Below, piece after piece: positions 44,499 through 55,589 of a stretch of DNA of 64,000 bases (position 1 is the first letter of the stretch; each line of letters begins with the position of its first letter). This DNA comes from Primulina eburnea (Eukaryota; Streptophyta; Magnoliopsida; Lamiales; Gesneriaceae), in contig NC_133104.1 in assembly GCF_022965805.1 (NCBI RefSeq), positions 21,650,912 to 21,714,911 on the forward strand, given 5' to 3'. A model generated the notes under the pieces. That model was not told where the DNA came from, did not search any database, and saw only the letters and a list, made by a program, of their open reading frames with translations. The position numbers were made by a program, and so were the translations under genes.

Positions 44499-45702
44499 AG
44501 AGTTCCACGTAGTTCACATCACAATGTCAAATGGATGTCACAGCTTTCCGGTACTAAGTGCCCTCCCAATAATATGAGCCGAGCCCCGAGTATGGGTAGC
44601 GATTCGTCATGCACCCATTTGTCGATGGAAGACATGGAAATTATAAACAAATTTATAATTCCCCTTTTCGGGCTTGTTATTAATTTTGAATTTAATTCAA
44701 AACGAGGGTTTTTAATTTTGAAAGGTCTCATCATTTAATTTTATTTAAAAGCTCGCCATGTTTGATCGTATGTTTGCCGGATTCATGCAACTTTGTTATT
44801 ATCATAATAATAACGCACATACTCATTATTTATAACATATCATGCATATATTATAAACAGTAAACAAACAAGGATGATCAATCGCCCCAAAACTAACGGA
44901 CCGTGTGAGCTAAACACGGGCCTAGGTCCAATCCTAGGGAAATGCACGGGATGCAAATGCAACTATTACATAAGCTTCCAATATTTACATGTCTTCGATC
45001 TTCATAATCATCATGGCCACCATCTTCCAATCTTGATCATCCACTATACTAATATTTACAAATAAATATCCATGGCAAATAGGAATACATCTCATGGGGT
45101 GAGAACGGGCCATAAACCAAGCCCACTTTATAAATTGATAATTATTACAATCATTCAACACAAAATATCCTAGCATACACCTAGCAAATTGGGCTTGGGC
45201 TTTTGATCATCCTTCATGCATAATATCACATATCATACACCATCAATTAATTATCACAATAATTAATTGATCCAATATTATATATCTTGATCCAATCACT
45301 AACCGCCACGATCATAAACTAAATTAACAAAGTATACAAACACCTTTGTCTACTTTCAAATTAATTTATTTATAACCGAATTTCTTGTAAATCACCATTT
45401 ACTATAAATATTTAAATTCCAACTTAAAATATTTATTTCATTAGAAAATATTTGCAACTTTTGTAATTTTAAACTTAAGGGCCCAAAAATTCATTTATCA
45501 CCAAAAACGTTTTGGCTCATTTAAAATTCACAAATATGTTAGCCATCCAATGGCCCAACAACTCAAGGCCCATAAACTCAAGGCCCATTACACTTTGATA
45601 ATCCAAAACACTTTTGGAAAACCCTAGTCGTCATCGCCGTCGCCGGAGCTCCGTCGCCGGATTCCGGCCACAAAATTTTTTATTTATTTTTATTAAATTG
45701 AT

Positions 45703-45806
45703 AGGGCTGTTCAGGCAGCCCCTCGGGCTGCCCTAGCTGCCCGAAATGGCCAGCCCCTCGGGCTGCCCGGGCTACCCGAAACGGGCAGCAACATGCTGCC
45801 CGAAAT
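45703..45806 (-). promoter_or_regulatory. GGGCTGCCC repeats in Cop4 leader
   Basis: About eight overlapping copies of GGGCTGCCC / GGGCAGC words, many of them inverted repeats, about 105-210 bases after the primer site. Cop1 has two or three copies at 3060-3092 and Cop3 a different GC-rich block at the equivalent place. Confidence 0.55.
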
Positions 45807-45911
45807 AAGCTCCATCAAACCATGAATTTTGTTGCAAAATTTCATCCTCATGCGGTTAGAAATCAATTTCAATATAATATCTTGTAGTTGCTACACAAAA
45901 TCGTAACCATA

Positions 45912-45923
45912 GCTCTGATACCA
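45912..45923 (-). other. Cop4 primer binding site
   Basis: Minus strand TGGTATCAGAGC with a two-base spacer to the LTR. Confidence 0.93.
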
Positions 45924-45925
45924 CT

Positions 45926-47026
45926 TGAAAGGGGATCTGTTACGGTGACCGGAAGTGCAACGGAAGTTCAAAAAATCGAATTTTACATACAATATTTCGG
46001 CCACCATGTTCTTTGTGTAGCAAATACAATAAACACAAAAAATGACATTCATAGTGTGTTTAGAAATATACCTATCAATCTTAAAAGATTGATGATGGCT
46101 CCAACTTAGTTGATATACAACTAAGCTCTTCAATGGCAAGACAATCTTCAAGCTTCCTTTGAGCCCACCTTGCTCAAATATTAAGCCCACCACCAACTAG
46201 CTAGAACCACTCTAATTTTGCACTAGAAAAATTAGAGCATTTATCAAAGAGAAGTATTTTTCATTCCTCAACACTTGAAGAAGAAAATGGAGAAAAATTT
46301 TTGGAGAGAAAAGAGTGAAGAATTTTCTGCCATTGCATCTTGAAAATGAGGGAAGGGAGACTTGTCTTGGTCTTGCAAAAAGTAGAGACAAAAGTAGCAT
46401 GCCAAGCCTTGATAGTTGCAAAAGTTGTCTCCAACCCTTCACCTCCCATGCATGCATATATTATATGGTTTTTAACAAATTAAAAACCATGGACTAAATT
46501 TAATTATCTCAAACATATTTGAGACTAATTAAACATTACTTGAATTTACCCAAGTCCCACTAGTTAAATAATTAATTTAAATTGAGCTCTACAAGACTCA
46601 ATATAATTTAATTAATTCAACACTTGAATTAATTTAATTATTTGGACTCTACTAGGTCCACTAGTGTTTAATTAATTCAACACTTGAATTAATTTAATTT
46701 AGTCCATAATAATGTTTATGAAAATCACAATTTTCAAATACATTATTCACTTGGCCAAATTTTAATTTAGGAACACTTCCATAAATTAAAATTTATGGAA
46801 GTCGTTCATACTTCTATTTTTCCTTACACTTATAAACTCATTTATAAGTCGTTCAACACATTGAACTAGTTTCTCCTTTATAGAAGTCATACTTCCAATT
46901 TTCCTTACGCTTATAAACTCCTTTATAAGCCGTTCAACACATTGAAATAATTTTACTTCTCAACGGGATCTAGAAAGCTAGCACTTGTGTGGCCCTCAAT
47001 GGTTCATTGATACAACTAGTCGTGGG
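45926..47026 (-). repeat. Cop4 5' LTR, piece next to the primer site
   Basis: Aligns with 38703-39805 of the 3' LTR and ends with GTGGG (47022-47026), the target duplication of Gyp5. Confidence 0.94.
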
Positions 47027-48481
47027 TGTAGTGACCCGTTCCAGAATCACCTACTAATCAAGAACTAAGCATGCGATTAACTTAATTAAAAACAATCAGA
47101 AATAAAGGCGGAAAACTGTCACCAAAAGATAGTTATACAACCCAATCGAAAATCCAGGACAACTCAACAAAAAAATGAAATATACGGTACAACCATATCG
47201 AATCAAAAAGATACCGAAGAACTAAACCAACCAGCTACTCAACGTCCTCCTCCTCCTCCTCCTGAGCTGTCCAACCTGAGGCCTGCCCCGTGGGAATGGG
47301 GGGTTCAAGATAAACAAAACCGAGGACATGAGCGATAAGAACGCCCAGTACAAAAGCATGAGTATACAAGCCTATATGAAATGCACATGCTATGATATGA
47401 TACCAGGGTAGTCAAGAAACAGGAGTAACAAAGGATCTCAAAATGCTCAGTCTAGAGGCGCCAAGTGGATAGTGCCGCGCGGTACTCCTCTGGGTCACTG
47501 CATCCACTACAAGAACAGACGTGGACCAAAAATGTCCCGGATCACCGAAGCCCTCCCGACCCGTCGGCCACTGTGTACTCTCGGTGTCCATGCGTCCACA
47601 AGACAAGACAGGGCTGAGCGGCCCCACAAGATATAGCTTATCTCGAAAGAGATACAGCTCAACAGTAAAGGCTATCTCGAAGGAGATACGGCTCAACATG
47701 AAATGCAACATGCATCATAAAACGTGACATAATAGCATGCATCATATGACATATATCAATGCACCACATAATCATGCAACACATATAAGGATGTATACTC
47801 GACCAGGATATCTCGGATAGTACTTTCGTACCTCTATCACTGCAATCCTAATCCACTGGAAAACCAGACAAACAGGTCTATTCCAAGCCTATTCATCAAG
47901 TGAAAACCATCACTAAAACTTATCTACCAGACTTAACTAGATAATCCTGAAATAATAATGATACAATTCCAAACCTTCGTCCGTCGCTAGCCCGCTGATG
48001 CCGCTAGCTCCCAACTAGAGCACAGCTCCGCTACAAAGCCAGTAGCTCCCTGCTAGTGCCTGAACCTCGGGAAAGACTAGAAACCTCTCAGAAACGACTA
48101 AAACGCTCTGGAACGCTCTGAAATGGCGAGTAAGAAATGAAGCCTCGCGCCTCTATTTATAGCCAATGTTCGGACGATCCGATCCACTTCGGAAGCTCCG
48201 ATCCGGTACACTTCGGACGATCCGAACCCACTTCGGACGATCCGAACCTTGCATGCGTTCTACGTGTCCAGCCACCTGTCTCAGACGATCCGAACCCTTG
48301 CTCGGACGATCCGAATTCTGCATGTCTGCCACGGGTCCAGCCACCTGGCTCGGACGATCCGACATCTGGCTCGGACGATCCGAACCATGATCGGACGATC
48401 CGAACCCGGTTCGGTCCTTCCGATCCCACCGAAAAATAATTAATCCAATAATTAACTCAAATTAGGAATCGGGATACTACA
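47027..48481 (-). repeat. Gyp5 3' LTR
   Basis: Minus strand starts TGTAGTATCCCGATTCC and ends GGGTCACTACA. A CCT trinucleotide run lies at 47247-47264. Frames at 47412-47711 and 48137-48443 recur in the other LTR only because the LTR is duplicated; the latter simply read the CGATCCGA repeats. Confidence 0.96.
48151..48427 (-). promoter_or_regulatory. Gyp5 3' LTR promoter region: TATA box plus CGATCCGA iterons
   Basis: On the minus strand CTATAAATAGAG (48162-48151) is a good TATA box. Directly upstream, 48169-48427 holds ten copies of TTCGGACGATCCGAA or variants (arms TTCGGA and TCCGAA around CGA) starting near 48169, 48188, 48211, 48231, 48281, 48301, 48350, 48370, 48390 and 48411. Many are spaced 20 bases, two helical turns, so copies would face the same side of the DNA. 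This fits binding by a dimeric or multimeric protein; the protein is unknown. Confidence 0.72.
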
Positions 48482-48494
48482 TTCTCCCCCCCTT
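48482..48494 (-). other. Gyp5 polypurine tract
   Basis: Minus strand AAGGGGGGGAGAA before the 3' LTR, preceded by TTTCGAGGACGAAATC. Confidence 0.93.
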
Positions 48495-48645
48495 AAAAAG
48501 ATTTCGTCCTCGAAATCAGGTTTATAGGATGAACAAAAAGGAGTAACAACATTGTTATTATATCTCAATTGTTGTTGAACACAACTGATCTTTGGATTAC
48601 AACGGAAAACACACACACACATCCATAGTACAACTACAGTACAAC

Positions 48646-51600
48646 TCAAAAGAGCTCTGGATGCTCCGAACGCATACGACTCTCTAGCTCCCAAGTGGCT
48701 TCTTCAGTGCCTCTGCGCTGCCACTGAACTAAGACAAGAGGAATGATCTTATTCCGCAATACCTTGTCTTTGCGATCGAGAATCCGCACTGGTCGTTCCA
48801 CGTAAGACAAATCCGAATTTAGTTGAACTTCAGAGGGATGCAAGATGTGAGACTCATCTGCTACGTATCGTCTCAACAAAGATACGTGGAATACATCATG
48901 AATACTTGATAGGTATGGCGGCAATGCAAGTCTGTAAGCCAAATCTCCCACGCTTTCCAATATTTCAAATGGACCAATAAATCTCGGAGACAGCTTACCC
49001 TTGAGACCAAATCTCAAAATCCTGCGAAAAGGCGAAACTCGGAGAAACACTTTCTCACCTGGCTGAAAATAAAGAGGTCGCCGCTTGGTGTTCGCATAAC
49101 TAGCCTGTCGATCCTGAGCGATCTTAATCCGCTTCTTGATTATTGCAACCTTATCAATAGCCTGCTGGACTAACTCCGGTCCCTCAACATGTCGTTCCCC
49201 AACTTCATCCCAAAATAATGGAGTACGACAACGTCGCCCATACAACGCCTCAAATGGTGCCATACCAATACTACGATGATAGCTGTTGTTGTACGCGAAC
49301 TCAATCAAAGGCAAATGATCCTGCCAAGCGGTTCCGAAATCCATCACACAAGCCCGCATCATATCCTCAAGTGTACGGATAGTCCTCTCCGTCTGACCGT
49401 CGGTCTCTGGATGATAAGCTGTACTTAAACTTAGGGACGTACCCAATACCGCCTGGAAACTACCCCAAAATCGTGAGGTAAAACGAGGATCTCTGTCACT
49501 GACAATACTGACTGGCACTCCATGCAGACGTAAAATCTCTTGAATATACAAGCGAGCCATACGATCGAAAGTGAAATCACGGTTATATGGCAGAAAATGA
49601 GCAGACTTGGTGAGTCGATCCACCACTACCCAAATAGCATCACTATTCCTCGAAGACAATGGTAAGTGAGTAATGAAGTCCATCGCGATATGCTCCCACT
49701 TCCATTCAGGAATAGGTAAGTTCAGCAATAATCCTCCCGGTCGACGGTGCTCTGCCTTAACCTGCTGACAAACAAGACACTTGGAAACAAACTGATAAAC
49801 GCTGCGCTTCATCCCTTTCCACCAAAATCGTGTCCTCAAATCTTTATACATCTTATTGCTTCCCGGATGAACACTCAACTTGCTTCGATGGGCCTGAGAT
49901 AAGATCTCTTCCCTCAAAGTATCATCCTCTGGTACTACAACCCGATTAGACAAACACAGAAGACCATTAGACTGATAATGGAAATTACTATCTCCACCAG
50001 CCAACCGAGCTAATCTCTGAGTCTTGAGATCAGACATCTGAGCATTTCGAATCCGAGCGAACAAAATTGGCTCAGATAAAATGGTAGCAACACGAATGCT
50101 CTCCATACCTTTCCGATGTTTGAAATTAAATCCCAACGAACAACAATCCTGGATAGTACTAATCATAGCACTGGTCTGAAGTGCAGAGGCTCTCACCTTG
50201 CGACTAAGAGCATCGGCTGTGAGATTCGCAGAGCCTGGATGGTACTTGATCTCGCAGTCATAATCTTTAAGTAGATCCATCCAACGACGTTGTCTCATGT
50301 TCAACTCAGCCTGAGTGAACAGATATTTCAGACTCTTATGATCAGTAAAAATTTCAAACTTAACCCCGTACAAATAATGACGCCAGATTTTTAGCGCAAA
50401 CACAATAGCAGCTAATTCTAGATCATGAATAGGGTACTTCTCCTCGTGAGGTTTTAACTGCCTGGATGCGTAAGCGATCACATGATCATTCTGCGTCAAC
50501 ACACACCCTAAGCCTTGAAAAGAGGCATCGGTGTAAACACTGAAACCATCAGATCCTGATGGTAACGCCAAAACAGGTGCAGAAGTCAGAAGTCGACGAA
50601 GCTCTCTGAAACTATCTTCGCACTCAGATGACCACTCAAATGGAACATCCTTCCGAGTAAGTTGCGTCAATGGTCTAGCTACCTGAGAGAAATTCACAAT
50701 GAAGCGACGATAATACCCTGCCATACCTAGGAAACTACGGATCTCAGCCACCGTCGTAGGACGTGACCAATTCAGCACTGCCTCAATCTTGCTGGGATCC
50801 ACAGAAATTCCTTCCTTGGAAATCACATGACCAAGGAATACTACACGATCAATCCAGAACTCGCACTTACTCAGCTTAGCATACAATTGCTTCTCGCGAA
50901 GAATCTGCAACACAATCCTCAAGTGCTGGATATGCTCTTCCACACTGTGAGAATAAATCAAGATATCATCGATGAAAACCACAACAAACTGATCCAGAAA
51001 ATCACGAAAGACTCGGTTCATTAGATCCATGAACACCGCTGGCGCATTCGTCAATCCGAATGGCATAACTAGAAACTCGTAATGCCCATATCGAGTACGA
51101 AATACAGTCTTGGAAATATCATCATCTCTGACTCTCATCTGATGATAACCCGATCGCAAGTCAATCTTGGAGTAAACAGAGGTACCCTGAAGCTGATCGA
51201 ACAAGTCATCGATACGAGGTAATGGATACTTGTTTTTGATCGTCACACGATTCAGCTGGCGATAATCAATACACAATCGCATCGATCCATCCTTTTTCTT
51301 GACAAACAAGACTGGAGCTCCCCAAGGTGAAACACTCGGGCGAATATAACCTTTATCAAGAAGATCCTGCAATTGCTGCTTCAATTCTCTCATCTCTGAC
51401 GGAGCAAGACGATAGGGGGCACGAGAAATCGGTGCAGTCCCTGGCATTAACTCAATGCCAAATTCCACCTCTCTAACCGGAGGAAAACCAGGAATCTCAT
51501 CTGGAAAAACATCAGGAAATTCACAAACCACTGGAATATCATCTATACCAACACTACCTGTGGAGGAATCAATCGCATAGATGAGGTAGCCTTCCCCGCC

Positions 51601-52221
51601 CGCCTCTAAAGCACGACAGGCTTTCAGAGCAGATACCACTGGCATCGGAGGTCGCGCTCCCTCACCATAAAAAAACCAACTAGAGCTCTCAGTCGTACGA
51701 AACTGAACAAGCTTCTGGTAACAATCCACGGTAGCTCGGTAGGTAGTCAAAAGGTCTATACCTAGAATACAATCAAAATCTTCCATCTCCAGGATCATAA
51801 GATTCGCAATCAATTCGTTACCCTCAAAATCTAAGGGACAACCCATCACTAGACGCTTAGCTAACACCGAATGACCCATCGGGGTAGAAACGGAAAGAAT
51901 GACGTCTAGAGAAACATACGGTAACTTATGACGCTTAACAAATCGTGCAGAGATGAATGAATGTGATGCTCCAGTATCAATAAGAACAAAAGCAGGAATA
52001 CCGCATAAACGAAAAGTACCTGCTATGACTCTCTCTGTCTCATCTGCAGCCTGATCCTGGTTCAGCGCAAAAACCTGACCTTGGGCACGAGGTCGAAGAT
52101 TTGAACTACCCATTGCCTGACCCTGCCTCCTCTGCTGAACAGTCGTCTGAGATCCGGAACCAGATCCTGCTCCACCTCGCAACTGAGGACAATTCTTCTT
52201 GATATGACCCATCTCTCCGCA
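48646..52221 (-). CDS. pol: Gyp5 Pol polyprotein (protease, RT, RNase H, integrase, chromodomain-like end)
   Basis: Unbroken frame in phase with Gag after the TAG at 52224-52222; the first Met is at 52212. Numbered from that Met (1188 residues): the second half of the zinc knuckle at the N-terminus, protease DTGAS 79-83, RT with CIDYRQLN 314-321, KIDLRSGY 349-356 and FIDD 413-416, RNase H with TDAS 561-564, DLELAA 597-602, TDHKS 623-627 and ADALSR 666-671. The integrase finger is H775, H782, C812, C815; the catalytic triad is D845, D906, E942, with 35 residues between the last two. The C-terminus (about 1135-1188, [17 protein letters not shown]) is chromodomain-like, as in the Tekay/Del group. 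All catalytic residues are present. Confidence 0.96.
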   Translation of the reverse strand, partial: CGEMGHIKKNCPQLRGGAGSGSGSQTTVQQRRQGQAMGSSNLRPRAQGQVFALNQDQAADETERVIAGTFRLCGIPAFVLIDTGASHSFISARFVKRHKLPYVSLDVILSVSTPMGHSVLAKRLVMGCPLDFEGNELIANLMILEMEDFDCILGIDLLTTYRATVDCYQKLVQFRTTESSSWFFYGEGARPPMPVVSALKACRALEAGGEGYLIYAIDSSTGSVGIDDIPVVCEFPDVFPDEIPGFPPVREVEFGIELMPGTAPISRAPYRLAPSEMRELKQQLQDLLDKGYIRPSVSPWGAPVLFVKKKDGSMRLCIDYRQLNRVTIKNKYPLPRIDDLFDQLQGTSVYSKIDLRSGYHQMRVRDDDISKTVFRTRYGHYEFLVMPFGLTNAPAVFMDLMNRVFRDFLDQFVVVFIDDILIYSHSVEEHIQHLRIVLQILREKQLYAKLSKCEFWIDRVVFLGHVISKEGISVDPSKIEAVLNWSRPTTVAEIRSFLGMAGYYRRFIVNFSQVARPLTQLTRKDVPFEWSSECEDSFRELRRLLTSAPVLALPSGSDGFSVYTDASFQGLGCVLTQNDHVIAYASRQLKPHEEKYPIHDLELAAIVFALKIWRHYLYGVKFEIFTDHKSLKYLFTQAELNMRQRRWMDLLKDYDCEIKYHPGSANLTADALSRKVRASALQTSAMISTIQDCCSLGFNFKHRKGMESIRVATILSEPILFARIRNAQMSDLKTQRLARLAGGDSNFHYQSNGLLCLSNRVVVPEDDTLREEILSQAHRSKLSVHPGSNKMYKDLRTRFWWKGMKRSVYQFVSKCLVCQQVKAEHRRPGGLLLNLPIPEWKWEHIAMDFITHLPLSSRNSDAIWVVVDRLTKSAHFLPYNRDFTFDRMARLYIQEILRLHGVPVSIVSDRDPRFTSRFWGSFQAVLGTSLSLSTAYHPETDGQTERTIRTLEDMMRACVMDFGTAWQDHLPLIEFAYNNSYHRSIGMAPFEALYGRRCRTPLFWDEVGERHVEGPELVQQAIDKVAIIKKRIKIAQDRQASYANTKRRPLYFQPGEKVFLRVSPFRRILRFGLKGKLSPRFIGPFEILESVGDLAYRLALPPYLSSIHDVFHVSLLRRYVADESHILHPSEVQLNSDLSYVERPVRILDRKDKVLRNKIIPLVLVQWQRRGTEEATWELESRMRSEHPELF

Positions 52222-52944
52222 CTAAAAACAAGCTCCCGCGGCTGATCGGCATTGCTCCGATGGATGGTTCTTCCCACAATGCACACAAGAAACCTTCTTC
52301 TTATCAAAGCGAAAAACACCGCTAGACCGTAATCCAGATCCAGAAGAAGAAGAACCTGACTTCTTGAAAGACTGAGATCGAGGGCTCAAAGTGCTCGGAG
52401 GTCTAGAAGAAAGAATAGCCCTACCACGCTGGAGATTGATCTCTGCCTGGCGACACCGGTTCACTAACCCATCATAAGAAGTAGGATTATCACAGACAGT
52501 GACTCGATCAAAAATCTCCTGGTTAAGACCCTGAAGGAAATGGTCATACTTGGCCTCAGAACTGCCACTGATATGAGGGGCAAAGGGTAACAACTCGAAG
52601 AACTTCTGCTGATATTCATCAACAGACATACTCCCCTGCTTAAGATTCAGGAGCTCAATCGTCTTTGCCTGGCGAAGGGCTGGAGGAAAATACAGCTGCA
52701 TGAAAGCTGCACGGAAATCGGCCCAAGTCACCCTACCCTGAGACTGGACTATCGGCGCAGAAGTCGATCGCCACCACTTACGCGCACGGCCCTCGAGAAG
52801 AAAACTAAGGGTCTCTATCTTCTGCTCCTCGGTGCACTGGAATGCACGGAAACAGCTCTCCATGCGCTCTAACCAATCCTCAGCATCATCGGGAGTCTCA
52901 CCGCCGACTAAAGGCTTAGGCCCCATCTGAATGAAACGGTGCAA
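52222..52944 (-). CDS. gag: Gyp5 Gag, ending at TAG within the zinc knuckle
   Basis: The frame is open upstream to the primer site but has no ATG before the Met at 52926 (MGPKPLVGGETPDDAEDWL); family similarity (RRFDLHRFIQ) extends further upstream, so either the native start was lost or a non-AUG codon is used. Capsid region: FRAFQCTEEQKIETL, RKWWRSTSAP. Near the end are a Cys/His motif (CVHCGKNHPSEQC) and [16 protein letters not shown]: the TAG replaces the third residue of the CCHC knuckle. Readthrough would join Gag and Pol directly. Confidence 0.9.
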   Translation of the reverse strand: MHRFIQMGPKPLVGGETPDDAEDWLERMESCFRAFQCTEEQKIETLSFLLEGRARKWWRSTSAPIVQSQGRVTWADFRAAFMQLYFPPALRQAKTIELLNLKQGSMSVDEYQQKFFELLPFAPHISGSSEAKYDHFLQGLNQEIFDRVTVCDNPTSYDGLVNRCRQAEINLQRGRAILSSRPPSTLSPRSQSFKKSGSSSSGSGLRSSGVFRFDKKKVSCVHCGKNHPSEQCRSAAGACF

Positions 52945-53068
52945 ATCAAAACGCCTAGGACCATACCGACGATGACGATGTTCACGATGACGCCTACGAT
53001 CGTCCTGGTCACCCCAATGATCAACGAAAATCCCAAAACAGAAATCTATATCCCAAAATCGTAAGCAT

Positions 53069-53080
53069 GCTCTGATACCA
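53069..53080 (-). other. Gyp5 primer binding site
   Basis: Minus strand TGGTATCAGAGC, four bases from the LTR end. Confidence 0.93.
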
Positions 53081-53084
53081 TAAA

Positions 53085-54538
53085 TGTAGTGACCCGTTCC
53101 AGAATCACCTACTAATCAAGAACTAAGCATGCGATTAACTTAATTAAAAACAATCAGAAATAAAGGCGGAAAACTGTCACCAAAAGATAGTTATACAACC
53201 CAATCGAAAATCCAGGACAACTCAACAAAAAAATGAAATATACGGTACAACCATATCGAATCAAAAAGATACCGAAGAACTAAACCAACCAGCTACTCAA
53301 CGTCCTCCTCCTCCTCCTCCTGAGCTGTCCAACCTGAGGCCTGCCCCGTGGGAATGGGGGGTCCAAGATAAACAAAACCGAGGACATGAGCGATAAGAAC
53401 GCCCAGTACAAAAGCATGAGTATACAAGCCTATATGAAATGCACATGCTATGATATGATACCAGGGTAGTCAAGAAACAGGAGTAACAAAGGATCTCAAA
53501 ATGCTCAGTCTAGAGGCGCCAAGTGGATAGTGCCGCGCGGTACTCCTCTGGGTCACTGCATCCACTACAAGAACAGACGTGGACCAAAAATGTCCCGGAT
53601 CACCGAAGCCCTCCCGACCTGTCGGCCACTGTGTACTCTCGGTGTCCATGCGTCCACAAGACAAGACAGGGCTGAGCGGCCCCACAAGATATAGCTTATC
53701 TCGAAAGAGATACAGCTCAACAGTAAAGGCTATCTCGAAGGAGATACGGCTCAACATGAAATGCAACATGCATCATAAAACGTGACATAATAGCATGCAT
53801 CATATGACATATATCAATGCACCACATAATCATGCAACACATATAAGGATGTATACTCGACCAGGATATCTCGGATAGTACTTTCGTACCTCTATCACTG
53901 CAATCCTAATCCACTGGAAAACCAGACAAACAGGTCTATTCCAAGCCTATTCATCAAGTGAAAACCATCACTAAAACTTATCTACCAGACTTAACTAGAT
54001 AATCCTGAAATAATAATGATACAATTCCAAACCTTCGTCCGTCGCTAACCCGCTGATGCCGCTAGCTCCCAACTAGAGCACAGCTCCGTACAAAGCCAGT
54101 AGCTCCCTGCTAGTGCCTGAACCTCGGGAAAGACTAGAAACCTCTCAGAAACGACTAAAACGCTCTGGAACGCTCTGAAATGGCGAGTAAGAAATGAAGC
54201 CTCGCGCCTCTATTTATAGCCAATGTTCGGACGATCCGATCCACTTCGGAAGCTCCGATCCGGTACACTTCGGACGATCCGAACCCACTTCGGACGATCC
54301 GAACCTTGCATGCGTTCTACGTGTCCAGCCACCTGTCTCGGACGATCCGAACCCTTGCTCGGACGATCCGAATTCTGCATGTCTGCCACGGGTCCAGCCA
54401 CCTGGCTCGGACGATCCGACATCTGGCTCGGACGATCCGAACCATGATCGGACGATCCGAACCCGGTTCGGTCCTTCCGATCCCACCGAAAAATAATTAA
54501 TCCAATAATTAACTCAAATTAGGAATCGGGATACTACA
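53085..54538 (-). repeat. Gyp5 5' LTR with promoter
   Basis: 1454 bp, almost identical to the 3' LTR. As the 5' LTR it would drive transcription toward gag: CGATCCGA iterons at 54226-54484, then the TATA box CTATAAATAGAG (54219-54208). The fifth iteron reads TCGGACGATCC here but TCAGACGATCC in the 3' LTR. Only about 120 bases separate this LTR from the recognisable Gag similarity. Confidence 0.96.
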
Positions 54539-55584
54539 GTGGGTTCACATCTCCATGTGATTCTGACTAAATATGTCCTTATATGAGCATACCCCAATTG
54601 CTCCATTCTTACTTATCAACCCCTTGATAACAAGAACGTCAGAACTCAAGTCTGATAGTACCCAACCAACCATGTTAAACGCCAAGAAACATCGCTTACA
54701 TGATTCCCTAGGTATCAAATGATAGTGCCTGCAAGAACCATTCAATTATGGTTAGCGTACAGTACGGTCCCTTCAACTCATATATCCCGACCGATCCGAC
54801 AACCATTGGTTTATCTAGAGTTGTCAATGAATCGATACTATGTGTCATGTCGTAGTTGCATCGATGGTTTAATCTATGAAACCCCTTTCATAATTACCAC
54901 CATATTCTGGCCAGAGATTTCAACCTACATACATATGATAACACATAGGATATCCATACCCGAAGGTAAGCGGTGAATCCCCGACTACAATGCATCGACT
55001 CCTATATGTTTCGACATGACACCCAACCTTGCCACCTGATGACCCCATAAGAGTCGGTAAACAAGTCAAAGTGAAATGCAAGCACATAGAGTCTCAATGT
55101 TGTCCCGGGTCATAAGGACTAATGGTGTACAACCATAAACTAGGACGTTTCCACTCGATAAGTGAGAACCACTTGGAAAGTCCTTTAATGGAGGGTTGTT
55201 CAGTGCACTCTACCAGAAGCACCTATCTGCATGCTCGGACATCACAATGTCCCCAACCAATGAAACATGGTACTCACATTGCAGATACTAGTCTCTAACT
55301 CGAGCGGCCTATATCCTTCTTAGTGGCGGCTGAATCAACTAGGAACCATTTAGAATATACAGTATTACAAATATGAGTTTCATGATACTCATCATATGAG
55401 CATCTCATATTTTTTCTACTATTTGTATATTCAAGGGCTTTATCTATGCAACTGGCATGGGTATACAGATAAAGATGTGCCAAAGTAATAATTTCAAATA
55501 TTACTAAAATAAAGATTGCTTATACATAGAGTTTCATTGTGAACACTCGGCCAACACTTGGCTCGACGGGCACCTACTCCAACA
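54539..55584 (-). repeat. Cop4 5' LTR, outer piece
   Basis: Begins with the second GTGGG (54539-54543) and aligns with 39806-40851. Together with 45926-47026 it rebuilds a full LTR. Frames at 54545-55483 are chance. Confidence 0.94.
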
Positions 55585-55589
55585 CCGTG

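Larger units (their letters stand above)
44098..45911 (-). other. Cop4 untranslated leader
   Basis: About 1.8 kb aligned with the Cop1 leader. Notable contents are the stem-loop cluster (44218-44498) and the GGGCTGCCC repeats (45703-45806). No supported gene. Confidence 0.78.
47027..54538 (-). mobile_element. Gyp5: young, nearly intact chromovirus-type Ty3/Gypsy element
   Basis: Complete 7512-bp element: two LTRs of about 1455 bp, primer site, gag, pol, polypurine tract, perfect GTGGG duplication. By eye I found about four substitutions and one single-base indel between the LTRs (positions such as 47314, 47568, 47988, 48035 and 48284). At a commonly used plant rate of 1.3e-8 per site per year this would be of the order of 0.1 million years. 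It is the innermost and youngest dated layer. Confidence 0.97.
38703..55584 (-). mobile_element. Cop4: Ty1/Copia element of the Cop1 family, split by Gyp5
   Basis: Minus-strand order: 5' LTR (55584-54539 and 47026-45926), primer site, leader, gag, protease, integrase remnant, RT, RNase H, polypurine tract, 3' LTR (40851-38703). Perfect duplication CCGTG at 38698-38702 and 55585-55589. It is inserted in the CpG cassette of the Gyp4 3' LTR. Confidence 0.95.

Noticed and set aside
47412..47711. Conserved 99-residue frame found again at 53470-53769
   Set aside because: Identity is due to the two LTRs of Gyp5; no start context, domain or homologue recognised.
48169..48427. CRISPR-like array of short repeats
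   Set aside because: Copies are contiguous imperfect palindromes without unique spacers, inside a plant LTR upstream of a TATA box.
48137..48443. Overlapping frames on both strands with Ser/Asp/Arg/Pro repeats, repeated at 54194-54500
   Set aside because: They translate the CGATCCGA iterons in the LTR; presence in several frames on both strands and the duplication of the LTR explain their length.
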